Source: Oscillospiraceae bacterium
Lineage (GTDB): Bacteria > Bacillota_A > Clostridia > Oscillospirales > Oscillospiraceae
Assembly (NCBI GenBank): GCA_017396725.1
Contig: JAFQLA010000146.1
Location: 1-12,253 of the forward strand
Length of the DNA stretch: 12,253 bases
Direction: 5' to 3'
This document shows, piece by piece, positions 1 to 6,187 of the stretch (within the stretch, counting starts at the first letter, position 1; every line of letters begins with the position of its first letter). Under the pieces are notes generated by a model. The model saw nothing but the letters and a program-made list of their open reading frames with translations. It was not told where the DNA came from and searched no databases. The position numbers were made by a program, and so were the translations under genes.

Positions 1-780
1 AAGGACCTGCTCCAAAGTATTGCGGCCGAGCGGCTGGCAGAGGAATTGACAAAGCTTGTATGCGGGGAACATTTTCTTCCCATACTGAGAGAGTTTGGCG
101 ATGTGGTGGGCGTTTTTATCCCTGAGATATTGCCTTGTATCGGTTTTGATCAAAAGAGCAGATTCCATTGTTACGATGTGTGGGAGCATTCGGTGCGGAG
201 CATGTGCCATGTGCCGCCGCAAAAGCACCTTCGCTATCACATGATGTTTCATGATCTGGGTAAGCCCCACTGCTTTACTGAGGATGAACGGGGCGGACAC
301 TATTACGGTCACACCGATATCAGCGCGAAAATGGCGCAGGATATCATGGCGCGGCTGAAATTCGATAACGAGACCCGCCGCAAAGTGGCGCTTTTAATGG
401 ACTGGCATGACAGATGGTTCGAGCCCACCGGGATCTCGCTTCGCAAGGTGCTCTCTCAGATCGGACCTGAGCGGCTGCAGGATGTGCTGGACGCCAAGCG
501 GGCGGACAATTTCGCCAAGCGCCGTGAAGGATTGGAGCGGGCGCAGGAACCGTGGAACAAGGCGGAGGAGATCCTCAAAAAGCTTTTGGAAGAGAATGTC
601 TGCGTCACAGTAAAACAGCTTTCTGTGGACGGACGCGATATGATGCGCCTCGGGCTTTCAGGGAAAGCTATAGGCGGGATGCTGGAATATCTGCTCAGCG
701 CGGTGATCGAGGAGAGGCTTCCCAATGAGCGGGAGGCTCTTTTGGCTGCGGCGCGGCAGACAATACGAAAGGACCAATGA
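1..780 (+). CDS. cca: CCA tRNA nucleotidyltransferase, C-terminal part (5' end outside window)
   Basis: This enzyme adds or repairs the 3' CCA end of tRNAs in the cytoplasm. The reading frame is open from base 1, so only the last 259 residues are present; full-length members with an HD domain are usually about 440-450. The first residues (AAERLAEELTKLV) match the 'ISxERxxxEL' helix after the catalytic head. An HD phosphohydrolase domain follows, with the HD pair in HMMFHDLGKP (about bases 238-270), upstream histidines in the WEHSVRSM segment, and a GHTDISA motif. The N-terminal nucleotidyltransferase core lies upstream of the window. A TTG at base 46 is not the start because the frame continues through it. 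pepF starts 3 nt after the stop, so the two are probably co-transcribed. The family call rests on recognised motifs; a stand-alone HD protein is less likely given the in-frame upstream sequence. Confidence 0.85.
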   Translation, partial: KDLLQSIAAERLAEELTKLVCGEHFLPILREFGDVVGVFIPEILPCIGFDQKSRFHCYDVWEHSVRSMCHVPPQKHLRYHMMFHDLGKPHCFTEDERGGHYYGHTDISAKMAQDIMARLKFDNETRRKVALLMDWHDRWFEPTGISLRKVLSQIGPERLQDVLDAKRADNFAKRREGLERAQEPWNKAEEILKKLLEENVCVTVKQLSVDGRDMMRLGLSGKAIGGMLEYLLSAVIEERLPNEREALLAAARQTIRKDQ

Positions 781-783
781 TTT

Positions 784-2562
784 ATGGCATTGAAACAAAG
801 AAAAGAAATGGATGCGGCCTACCAGTGGGATCTGAGCCACATTTTCCCCACGGTGGAGGCCTGGGAAGAAGCTTACACGGCAGCAGAGCAGGCTATTGAG
901 ACCATCGCCCCTGTAAAGGGAACGCTGGGCGAGTCTGCCGCGGCCCTCAAAGCCGGATTGGATACCCTCTATGCCGCGGCACAGAAAGTGGAACTGGTAT
1001 ATCTCTATGCCTCGCTGGATAAACACGGCGACAACGGTGATGCCGCCGCGCAGGCAAGAGAAGGTCGGGCCATGAACCTCTATGTGAGATTTTCCATGGC
1101 GGCCTCTTTCGTGGATCCCGAGATCCTCGCCATAGAGGAAACGCTACTGGAGGAGTATCTCAAAGACGATATCCTCAAGGGGTATCGCCATATTGTAGCT
1201 GACACCGCCCGTGCCCGCGCTCATACGCTGGATGGCGAGAAGGAGGAGATGCTGGCCATGCTCTCCGATGCTGCCGGCGGCTGCAGCAATTGCTTTGACA
1301 TGCTGGAAAGCGTGGATATGACCTTTCCGGCCATCCGCGATGAAAACGGGGAGGAGGTGGAGTTGACCCATGGTAACTTTGCCTTTTTCCGTGAAAGTAC
1401 CGACGGCCGTGTGCGCAGAGAATCCTTTGAAAAGTATCTCGGTGAGTTCCGCCGCTATATCAATACCTTTGCCGCTATGTACAGCGGCTCTGTGAAAATG
1501 GATACCTTCCATACCCGGGCGCGGAAATATCCTTCCGCCTGCGAGCGGGCGCTTTTCCACAGCAATGTGCCCCTTTCCGTGTACGATAGTCTTGTGGAAG
1601 CGGTGCACCGCAGTATCCCGGCTATGGAGAGCTATCTTGCTCTGCGAAAGAAGGCGCTGGGTCTGGATGAACTTCATATGTACGATCTCTACTGCCCCAT
1701 GGTGGACGAGGTGGACTACAAGCTGACGCTGGAAGAAGCAGAGGATCTGGTGCGCAAGGCCCTGGCGCCTTTGGGCGCGGACTATCAGGCGCTGCTGGAT
1801 AAAGCTTTTGACGAAAAGTGGATGGATGTCTATGAAAACAAGGGCAAGACCACGGGTGCTTTTTCCTGCGGCGTCTACGGAGTGCATCCTTATGTGCTTT
1901 TGAACTTCACCGGCACGCTGGAGGACGCCTATACCATAGCCCATGAGCTGGGACATGCCATGCACTCCTACCTTTCCGCCGCGGCGCAGGAGTACCCTGT
2001 CAGCGAGTATAAGATTCTGGTGGCGGAAGTGGCTTCCACCGTCAACGAGGTGCTTTTGACCCGCTATCTTCTGCAGGCGGAAAAGGATCCCAAGCGCAGA
2101 GCCTATGTTCTGAACCATTTCCTGGAGGGCTTCCGCACCACTGTATTCCGTCAGACTCTCTTTGCTGAATTTGAACGGTGCACCCATGAAATGGACTATC
2201 GCGGCGAACCCTTGACGGCGGAGAGTATGAACGCCCTTTACCGCAGACTGAACGAGCAGTATTATCCCGGTGTTGTGATAGATGAGCTGCAGGATGTCGA
2301 ATGGGCGCGGATCCCCCATTTCTACAATGCCTTCTATGTGTATCAGTATGCCACGGGATTCAGCGCCGCTGTAGCTATTGCGGACGGTATCTTAAAAACG
2401 GGCAGCGCGGAAAACTACCTGCGCTTCTTATCCACCGGCGGCAGCGACTATCCTCTGGAAGAGCTGAAGATCGCAGGTGTGGATCTTACAGAGCCGGAGA
2501 CCGTGGAGCGGGCGCTGGCGGTATTCGCAAAGACCATCGATGAACTAAAAGAGCTTCTTTAA
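784..2562 (+). CDS. pepF: Oligoendopeptidase F, M3 zinc metallopeptidase
   Basis: A 592-residue cytoplasmic zinc peptidase that degrades short oligopeptides, of normal length for the family (about 600). The N-terminus (residues 13-20, YQWDLSHIF) is the typical opening of M3B oligoendopeptidases. The zinc site is HELGH at residues 387-391 with catalytic Glu388, and the third ligand is Glu415 in the downstream EVASTVNE motif. The C-terminal FYVYQYATGFSAA segment is also characteristic of the family. The ATG at 784 is preceded by AAAGGA at 768-773, 10 nt away and inside the end of cca, which supports this start and coupled expression. The stop is followed immediately by a strong hairpin terminator. 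The substrate range in this organism cannot be read from the sequence. There is no signal peptide, so it is intracellular. Confidence 0.95.
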   Translation: MALKQRKEMDAAYQWDLSHIFPTVEAWEEAYTAAEQAIETIAPVKGTLGESAAALKAGLDTLYAAAQKVELVYLYASLDKHGDNGDAAAQAREGRAMNLYVRFSMAASFVDPEILAIEETLLEEYLKDDILKGYRHIVADTARARAHTLDGEKEEMLAMLSDAAGGCSNCFDMLESVDMTFPAIRDENGEEVELTHGNFAFFRESTDGRVRRESFEKYLGEFRRYINTFAAMYSGSVKMDTFHTRARKYPSACERALFHSNVPLSVYDSLVEAVHRSIPAMESYLALRKKALGLDELHMYDLYCPMVDEVDYKLTLEEAEDLVRKALAPLGADYQALLDKAFDEKWMDVYENKGKTTGAFSCGVYGVHPYVLLNFTGTLEDAYTIAHELGHAMHSYLSAAAQEYPVSEYKILVAEVASTVNEVLLTRYLLQAEKDPKRRAYVLNHFLEGFRTTVFRQTLFAEFERCTHEMDYRGEPLTAESMNALYRRLNEQYYPGVVIDELQDVEWARIPHFYNAFYVYQYATGFSAAVAIADGILKTGSAENYLRFLSTGGSDYPLEELKIAGVDLTEPETVERALAVFAKTIDELKELL

Positions 2563-2565
2563 AAA

Positions 2566-2596
2566 GAAAAAGCAGACGCTTTGCGTCTGCTTTTTT
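2566..2596. terminator. Bidirectional intrinsic terminator between pepF and the ABC ATPase gene
   Basis: A perfect 9-bp stem, AGCAGACGC (2571-2579) with GCGTCTGCT (2583-2591), encloses a 3-nt loop. A-rich sequence before it and T-rich sequence after it give a U-tract on either strand. It lies between the converging stops at 2562 and 2602, so one hairpin probably ends both transcripts. Confidence 0.9.
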
Positions 2597-2601
2597 ATTT
2601 A

Positions 2602-3318
2602 TCAGCGCAGGCAGGCCTGCATGATATCTTTTCTCAGCTGCACCATTTCAGGGGATTCGATATCCCGGGGATGGGTATAGGCGGAGAGATCAAAGTCGGT
2701 GGTGGAGCCATCCGTGTGGAGAACAACTACGCGGTCACCCAGAAGGAGGGCTTCATCCAGCTGGTGGGTGACAAAAAGGATGGTGCGGGGCATCTTTTCC
2801 TGAATGCGCAGCAGCTCCTGCTGGAGCTCGGCGCGGGTGATAAAGTCAAGAGAAGCAAAGGGCTCGTCCATCAAAAGCACCTGAGAAAGACTCGCCAACG
2901 CGCGGGCGAGGCCGAGGCGCTGCTTCATACCGGTGGAAAGCTGCAGGGGAGTGTATTCCTCATATTCGGAAAGCTGCGCGATCTTCATAAGCTCCCGGGC
3001 CTTGACCTCACGCTGCACGGGAGTGAGGCCCGCGCCGGAGGCAAGGGCGATGTTGTTGAGAACATTGGTCCAGCTGATAAGATAGGGCTCGGGATTGAGA
3101 ATGGTGCAGCGATAGTCGTCCGGCATATGGATGGCGCCGTCGTCCAGCTCTTCCAGCTTGGCAAGAAGGCGGAGAATGGTGCTCTTGCCGCAGCCGCTGC
3201 GGCCGACGACAACGGTGATCTTATCAAAGGGGATCTCCAGAGAAAAATCGGAAAAGACCGTACGGGTGTGACTTCCCACGGTGTAGGTTTTGGTAATGTG
3301 ATCAAGGCGGATGCCCAT
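2602..3318 (-). CDS. ABC transporter ATP-binding protein, NitT/TauT (SsuB/TauB)-like
   Basis: A 238-residue ATPase of the nitrate/sulfonate/taurine-type import family, expected to sit on the inner face of the membrane and power an importer. Visible motifs are Walker A GRSGCGKST (39-47), signature LSTGMKQRL (127-135, T in place of the second G of LSGG), Walker B VLLMDEPFASLD (147-158) and the H-loop histidine 185 in VTHQ. The Q-loop is atypical: at the usual Phe-Gln position the protein has Asn75-Pro76, while the following 'EPxLxxW' is kept. The start is supported by AAGGAAG (3326-3332) 7 nt upstream. No permease or binding-protein gene lies beside it, so the substrate is unknown. It is the only gene downstream of tRNA-Gln, with a terminator between them and little space for a promoter. 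ThiZ-like precursor transport is possible given nearby thiT but is not shown. Confidence 0.85.
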   Translation of the reverse strand: MGIRLDHITKTYTVGSHTRTVFSDFSLEIPFDKITVVVGRSGCGKSTILRLLAKLEELDDGAIHMPDDYRCTILNPEPYLISWTNVLNNIALASGAGLTPVQREVKARELMKIAQLSEYEEYTPLQLSTGMKQRLGLARALASLSQVLLMDEPFASLDFITRAELQQELLRIQEKMPRTILFVTHQLDEALLLGDRVVVLHTDGSTTDFDLSAYTHPRDIESPEMVQLRKDIMQACLR

Positions 3319-3342
3319 GCAAACACTTCCTTTTCGGGGTAT

Positions 3343-3383
3343 TGAGACAAAAAGAAAAGTCCCCGACTATTGTCAGGGACTTT
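3343..3383 (-). terminator. Intrinsic terminator after tRNA-Gln
   Basis: The arms 3356-3367 and 3372-3383 form a 12-bp stem with one C-A mismatch (3364/3375) and a TATT loop. On the minus strand it is followed by a T-rich run (TTCTTTTTGTC). The right arm reaches the CCA end of the tRNA, so it terminates directly after the tRNA. The ABC ATPase start codon lies 37 nt beyond the stem. Confidence 0.8.
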
Positions 3384-3456
3384 GGCAGCGGGAGAAGGAT
3401 TCGAACCCTCACATACGGAGTCAGAGTCCGCTGTGCTACCGTTACACAATCCCGCT
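3383..3456 (-). tRNA. tRNA-Gln (anticodon CUG)
   Basis: On the minus strand a complete 74-nt cloverleaf can be folded, including an encoded CCA (3383-3385). The acceptor stem is AGCGGGA/TCCCGCT and the D stem GTGT/GCAC. The anticodon stem GCGGA/TCCGT holds loop CTCTGAC, giving anticodon CUG (complement at 3422-3424). The T stem GAGGG/CCTTC carries the TTCGAAT loop. Discriminator G73 and a weak A1-U72 pair fit bacterial tRNA-Gln identity. The CUG isoacceptor reads CAG codons. A consensus promoter lies upstream and a terminator directly follows, so it can be expressed as a single-gene unit. Confidence 0.95.
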
Positions 3457-3483
3457 ATGTGGCTTATCTGCCGAACGAAACTT

Positions 3484-3512
3484 ATTATAGTCACACTCTC
3501 TTGAAATGTCAA
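3484..3512 (-). promoter_or_regulatory. Consensus sigma-A promoter for tRNA-Gln
   Basis: Read on the minus strand, TTGACA (3512-3507) and TATAAT (3489-3484) are separated by exactly 17 nt, a full consensus match at both boxes. Transcription should start near 3477, about 20 nt ahead of the mature tRNA. This strength is usual for stable RNA genes. Confidence 0.9.
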
Positions 3513-3545
3513 GAAGATTTTACAAAATATTTAAAAAATTTTGGA

Positions 3546-3576
3546 GAAAAAGCGGCAGAGGGGAGACCCTCTGCCG
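3546..3576 (-). terminator. Intrinsic terminator of thiT
   Basis: A perfect 10-bp GC-rich stem (3553-3562 with 3567-3576) encloses a 4-nt loop. On the minus strand it is followed by CTTTTTC. It lies 7 nt after the thiT stop and ahead of the tRNA promoter, so the thiT and tRNA transcripts are separate. Confidence 0.9.
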
Positions 3577-3583
3577 TAAAGCA

Positions 3584-4138
3584 TTATTTGGTAAGATCCT
3601 GCCCCAGAATAAACTTGGCAAGGGATTTATAGACCAGCGCAAAAATGGCAAGGCAGAAGATCATATCCAGCAGGATATAGCTTCCGTTGTAGGCGGCGGA
3701 GTAGAGATAGGGATTTGCGAAGGTGGTGTTGAAAAGTTCGGTGGGGGCCATAATGCGGAAGGCGGTGATGCCGCTTACAAAGTGGGCGGCAAAGCGCAGC
3801 GCGCAGGCGACGACGGTGCCGGCAAAGATGCCGGATTTCCTGCCGCGGAAGATACCCGCAAAGCCAAGGAGTGTAAAGGCCAGGAGGTAATCGATGAGGA
3901 TGCTGGCCCAACCCCATGCGTAGGCGCCATCCAGCAGAAGCTGGAGAAGACCGTAAGCAAAGCAGGCAAGGAGGCCCTTTTTGGTGCCCCAGCGGACAGA
4001 GTAGAAAATGACGGGCAGCATACCGATGCACACCGAGCCGCCCTGAGGCAGTTCAAAAAACTTGATAAAGCTCAGCACACTGGCCAGCGCTACCATAATG
4101 GCGCCCTCGCAGAGGGCTTTGGTCTGCAGTTTTTTCAT
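3584..4138 (-). CDS. thiT: Energy-coupled thiamine transporter ThiT (ECF S component)
   Basis: A 184-residue integral membrane protein with about six hydrophobic segments, the usual size for ThiT (YuaJ), which binds external thiamine and works with a shared ECF energising module. Family-like features are the ELPQGGS segment (29-35), YGLLQLLLDGAYAWGW (62-77), ILIDYLLAF (80-88), the RFAAH...SG stretch (115-123) and YNGSY (150-154). The start at 4138 is chosen because AAAGGA (complement of 4145-4150) lies 6 nt upstream and the protein then begins MKKLQTKAL. The frame stays open further upstream, but that stretch is riboswitch terminator. The gene is preceded by a TPP riboswitch, which strongly supports the thiamine assignment. 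The ECF ATPase and T subunits are not in the window. Confidence 0.93.
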   Translation of the reverse strand: MKKLQTKALCEGAIMVALASVLSFIKFFELPQGGSVCIGMLPVIFYSVRWGTKKGLLACFAYGLLQLLLDGAYAWGWASILIDYLLAFTLLGFAGIFRGRKSGIFAGTVVACALRFAAHFVSGITAFRIMAPTELFNTTFANPYLYSAAYNGSYILLDMIFCLAIFALVYKSLAKFILGQDLTK

Positions 4139-4185
4139 TTTGTTTCCTTTCAGCGAAAGAACGACAGCACAATTATTCTTCGCAT

Positions 4186-4213
4186 AAAAAATACCACATG
4201 GCGAGCCATGCGG
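4186..4213 (-). terminator. Riboswitch expression-platform terminator ahead of thiT
   Basis: On the minus strand CCGCATGG (4213-4206), a 4-nt loop and CCATGTGG (4201-4194, one G-U pair) form an 8-bp stem followed by TATTTTTT. It sits between the TPP aptamer and the thiT ribosome-binding site. TPP binding is therefore expected to favour premature termination. A second ATGCGG copy at 4221-4226 and the aptamer's closing segment CGCATT (4245-4250, plus strand) offer alternative pairing partners for an antiterminator. Confidence 0.85.
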
Positions 4214-4243
4214 CGTCGCAATGCGGTAAAAAGAAACCATATA

Positions 4244-4338
4244 TCGCATTCCTACGCCGGCATTACCCGGATCAGGTTCGAGGGACAGGATGGCAATACA
4301 TCACATCTCAGCCGGCATGCGCCAGCACCCCTTGTGTT
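4244..4338 (-). promoter_or_regulatory. TPP (THI-box) riboswitch aptamer controlling thiT
   Basis: The minus strand carries the conserved blocks of the TPP aptamer in order: AGGGGTGC, the P3 stem CTGGC-GCAT-GCCGG, CTGAGA, then ACCTGATCCGGGT and AATGCCGGCGTAGGAA. The boundaries given are approximate and P1 looks weak. It senses intracellular thiamine pyrophosphate. Together with the downstream terminator it forms a transcriptional OFF switch for the thiamine importer. Confidence 0.95.
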
Positions 4339-4347
4339 GTCACGGCC

Positions 4348-4376
4348 AGTATAACAAGGCAAATATAATTTGTCAA
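4348..4376 (-). promoter_or_regulatory. Sigma-A promoter for the riboswitch-thiT transcript
   Basis: On the minus strand TTGACA (4376-4371) and TATACT (4353-4348) have a 17-nt spacer. Transcription should begin near 4341, just before the aptamer. The -35 box overlaps the -35 box of the divergent thiN promoter almost completely. Confidence 0.85.
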
Positions 4377-4398
4377 GCAGGAGAAATAGTGGTAGAAT
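4370..4398 (+). promoter_or_regulatory. Sigma-A promoter for thiN and downstream genes
   Basis: TTGTCA (4370-4375) and TAGAAT (4393-4398) have a 17-nt spacer, with predicted initiation near 4405. This gives a leader of only about 25 nt, too short for a riboswitch. It is the only good promoter seen ahead of the 4430-9656 gene group. Confidence 0.75.
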
Positions 4399-4429
4399 AT
4401 AAGAAAATGGGAGAAAATGAGGCTGAACC

Positions 4430-5062
4430 ATGGAACGGAAAGAATGCTATATCATCGGCGCAGGGGATTTCTTTTCCCTTCGCAGCCGCCCTTGCAAAGA
4501 TGACTATGTGATCGCGGCAGACGGCGGATACCGCCACTGCCTTGCGGAAAAACTGAAGGTGGATCTCCTGCTGGGGGATTTCGATTCTTTGGGCGAGGTA
4601 CCCGACTTTGATTCCGTGGAGCAGGTGCCGGTGGAAAAGGACGATACGGATACCATGCTGGCGCTGAAAAAGGGCCTTGCCATGGGTTACCGTTCTTTCC
4701 GTATTTACGGCGGTACCGGCGGCCGGTTGGATCACACGCTGGCAAACCTGCAGGCGCTTTTGTATCTTGCAAAGCGCGGCGCCATAGGCTGGCTTTACGA
4801 TAAGAATTTTGTCTACAGCGCCATATGCAACGAAACCGTTACCCTTACTGGGGAAAAAGACGCGGTCTTTTCTGTTTTTGCCATGGATGGCCCTGCCAGA
4901 GGTATCACCATCCGCGGCGCCAAGTATTCGCTGGAAGATGCCGAGCTTCGGCCGGATTTTCCCCTTGGCGTCAGCAATCATTTTCTGGATGGGGAAGTGG
5001 AGATCACAGTGAAGGACGGCGCGCTGATCATCGGCGCGGAAATGAAAGAAAACGAGGAATAA
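4430..5062 (+). CDS. thiN: Thiamine pyrophosphokinase (thiamine diphosphokinase)
   Basis: A 210-residue cytosolic enzyme that transfers pyrophosphate from ATP to thiamine, giving the cofactor TPP. Length and motifs match the family: ADGG (30-33), GDFDS (49-53), KDDTDT (70-75), GGTGGRLDH (94-102), and the C-terminal beta-sandwich with a VSNHF segment that usually helps bind thiamine. The ATG at 4430 has TGAGG (4418-4422) 7 nt upstream. It is divergent from thiT, so the importer and the enzyme that activates its substrate form one locus. Only thiT has the TPP riboswitch. Downstream genes follow with gaps of 3, 11 and 34 nt, so thiN probably leads a long operon. In B. subtilis and relatives thiN usually sits beside rpe/rsgA, which are not seen here. 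Confidence 0.95.
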   Translation: MERKECYIIGAGDFFSLRSRPCKDDYVIAADGGYRHCLAEKLKVDLLLGDFDSLGEVPDFDSVEQVPVEKDDTDTMLALKKGLAMGYRSFRIYGGTGGRLDHTLANLQALLYLAKRGAIGWLYDKNFVYSAICNETVTLTGEKDAVFSVFAMDGPARGITIRGAKYSLEDAELRPDFPLGVSNHFLDGEVEITVKDGALIIGAEMKENEE

Positions 5063-5065
5063 ACC

Positions 5066-5518
5066 ATGATTTTTACTGACGGTGAAAAAACGCTGAAGCT
5101 GCAGGTTCTGGGATATGAATTCCCCGAGCTCAGCGGCAAAGGCCCTGAATACGATTTTGAAGCCAACTGGCTGGTGCTGCGCGGCACCTATACCAATGAG
5201 GAGGGTGAGACCGCCATCTTCACCAAGGGCTGCGTGCTGACCTATGAACTTACTGCCCTTGCCGCGGAGCTGAAGGTTCTTGCCGCGGGCCTTAAGAGCG
5301 GCTTTGTCAGCGATTTTGAAGAGCCAGTCCTCTTTATGGAAGCGGACGCGGCGGAAGAGGGAAAATTCAATGTGAAGATCTCTTTCGTTATGGATATGGA
5401 CGATGCGGATCTGGATGCCGAATCCATCGAAACGGTGATGCGTGCTGAAGAAATCAAGGCCCTTGCCGAAGAGGTGCAGGAGATTGCCGACCGTTTCCCC
5501 GAAAAGAAGAACGACTAA
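5066..5518 (+). CDS. Small acidic protein, possibly WapI-immunity-like; function unknown
   Basis: A 150-residue, strongly acidic, soluble protein with no signal peptide or membrane segment. The N-terminal half has the pattern LKLQVLGYEFP (10-20), YDFEANWLVLRGTY (29-42) and LTYELTALAAEL (58-69). As I remember that family, this resembles WapI-type immunity and related small proteins (LxILGYxFP, YDxNWLxVxG, LLTxEL). The similarity is from memory and the function is not established; a simple conserved hypothetical is the safe label. The C-terminal third is rich in Asp/Glu and predicted helical. The start at 5066 has CGAGGA (5053-5058) 7 nt upstream, inside thiN, and begins 3 nt after the thiN stop, so co-expression is likely. 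No toxin gene lies beside it, which argues against a classic toxin-immunity pair here. Confidence 0.75.
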   Translation: MIFTDGEKTLKLQVLGYEFPELSGKGPEYDFEANWLVLRGTYTNEEGETAIFTKGCVLTYELTALAAELKVLAAGLKSGFVSDFEEPVLFMEADAAEEGKFNVKISFVMDMDDADLDAESIETVMRAEEIKALAEEVQEIADRFPEKKND

Positions 5519-5529
5519 GGAGCAAAACG

Positions 5530-6153
5530 ATGAAAGTTTTGATGATCAACGGCAGTCCCCGTCAGCACGGCTGCACCGATACGGCGCTGCGTGAGGTGGC
5601 TGCCACCCTGGAAAAACACGGCATCGAAAGCGAGATCTACTGGATCGGCACCAAGCCCGTGCAGGGCTGTATGGCCTGCAACCGGTGCGGGAAGCTGGGC
5701 CGCTGCGTAGTAGAAGACGATGTGAATGCCATTGCGGGCCGTTGGGATGAGTTTGATGGGCTCGTTATCGGCAGTCCCGTATATTATGCGGGCGTTTCCG
5801 GTCAGCTGAGTTCTTTCCTCAACCGCCTTTTCTACTGCACGCCTAAGAGCAAGATCGCGGGCAAACCCGGCGCGGGCGTTGTTTCCTGCCGCCGCGGCGG
5901 CGCTACCGCCACCTTCGATCAGCTGAATAAATATTTTACCATCAGCAATATGCCGGTGGTATCCTCCACATATTGGAATCAGGTCCATGGCCGTGTGCCT
6001 GAAAGTGTTCTCAAGGATGAAGAGGGGCTGCAGACCATGCGCCATCTTGGAGAAAATATGGCGTGGATGCTCAAATGCTTTGCCTTGGGCCGTGAGCAGG
6101 GGATCCCCATGCCTGACTACGAAGAACCGATCATGACGGATTTCATCCGTTGA
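5530..6153 (+). CDS. Flavodoxin-fold NAD(P)H-dependent reductase, iron-sulfur flavoprotein (Isf)-like
   Basis: A 207-residue cytoplasmic flavoprotein. The N-terminus MKVLMINGSPRQHGCT (1-16) is the FMN phosphate-binding loop of the flavodoxin-like/NADPH-dependent FMN reductase fold. Residues 47-59 give Cys47-X2-Cys50-X2-Cys53-X5-Cys59, the compact spacing known for the [4Fe-4S] site of Isf-type proteins. GSPVYYAGVS (81-90) is the second flavin-contact loop. The likely role is electron transfer or reduction of small molecules; the substrate is unknown. The start has AAGGAG (5517-5522) overlapping the previous stop codon, 7 nt upstream. It lies between the WapI-like gene and yfmF. Many clostridial paralogues exist, so a precise function cannot be given. 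Whether the cysteines really hold a cluster is an inference from spacing. Confidence 0.88.
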   Translation: MKVLMINGSPRQHGCTDTALREVAATLEKHGIESEIYWIGTKPVQGCMACNRCGKLGRCVVEDDVNAIAGRWDEFDGLVIGSPVYYAGVSGQLSSFLNRLFYCTPKSKIAGKPGAGVVSCRRGGATATFDQLNKYFTISNMPVVSSTYWNQVHGRVPESVLKDEEGLQTMRHLGENMAWMLKCFALGREQGIPMPDYEEPIMTDFIR

Positions 6154-6187
6154 TACGAAAAACTTCGCTGCGAAAGGAGCTGAGAGA

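Noticed and set aside
1144..2319. 391-codon open frame on the minus strand
   Set aside because: It is fully antisense to pepF, has no ribosome-binding site and gives low-complexity His/Gln/Arg-rich protein typical of the complement of a biased coding frame.
2581..3345. 254-codon plus-strand open frame opposite the ABC ATPase
   Set aside because: The minus strand encodes clear Walker and signature motifs; the plus frame has no family motifs and runs through the terminator.
3383..3456. tRNA-Gln as an integration (att) site
   Set aside because: No integrase gene and no repeat of the tRNA 3' end was seen in the window.
2602..4138. Idea that the ABC ATPase energises ThiT
   Set aside because: ThiT is an ECF S component that uses ECF-type ATPases with a T subunit; this ATPase is NitT/TauT-like, and a terminator, a promoter and a tRNA separate the two genes.
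4139..4249. 37-residue N-terminal extension of ThiT
   Set aside because: The extra frame crosses the riboswitch terminator, and the downstream ATG at 4138 has a good Shine-Dalgarno sequence and gives the normal ThiT length.
3506..4354. 282-codon plus-strand open frame opposite thiT and the riboswitch
   Set aside because: It spans a terminator, a membrane-protein complement and an aptamer, which is incompatible with a real gene.
5066..5518. Toxin-immunity or other defence island
   Set aside because: Neighbours are thiamine, flavoprotein and M16 genes; no toxin, nuclease or mobile element is present, so only the single-gene observation is kept.
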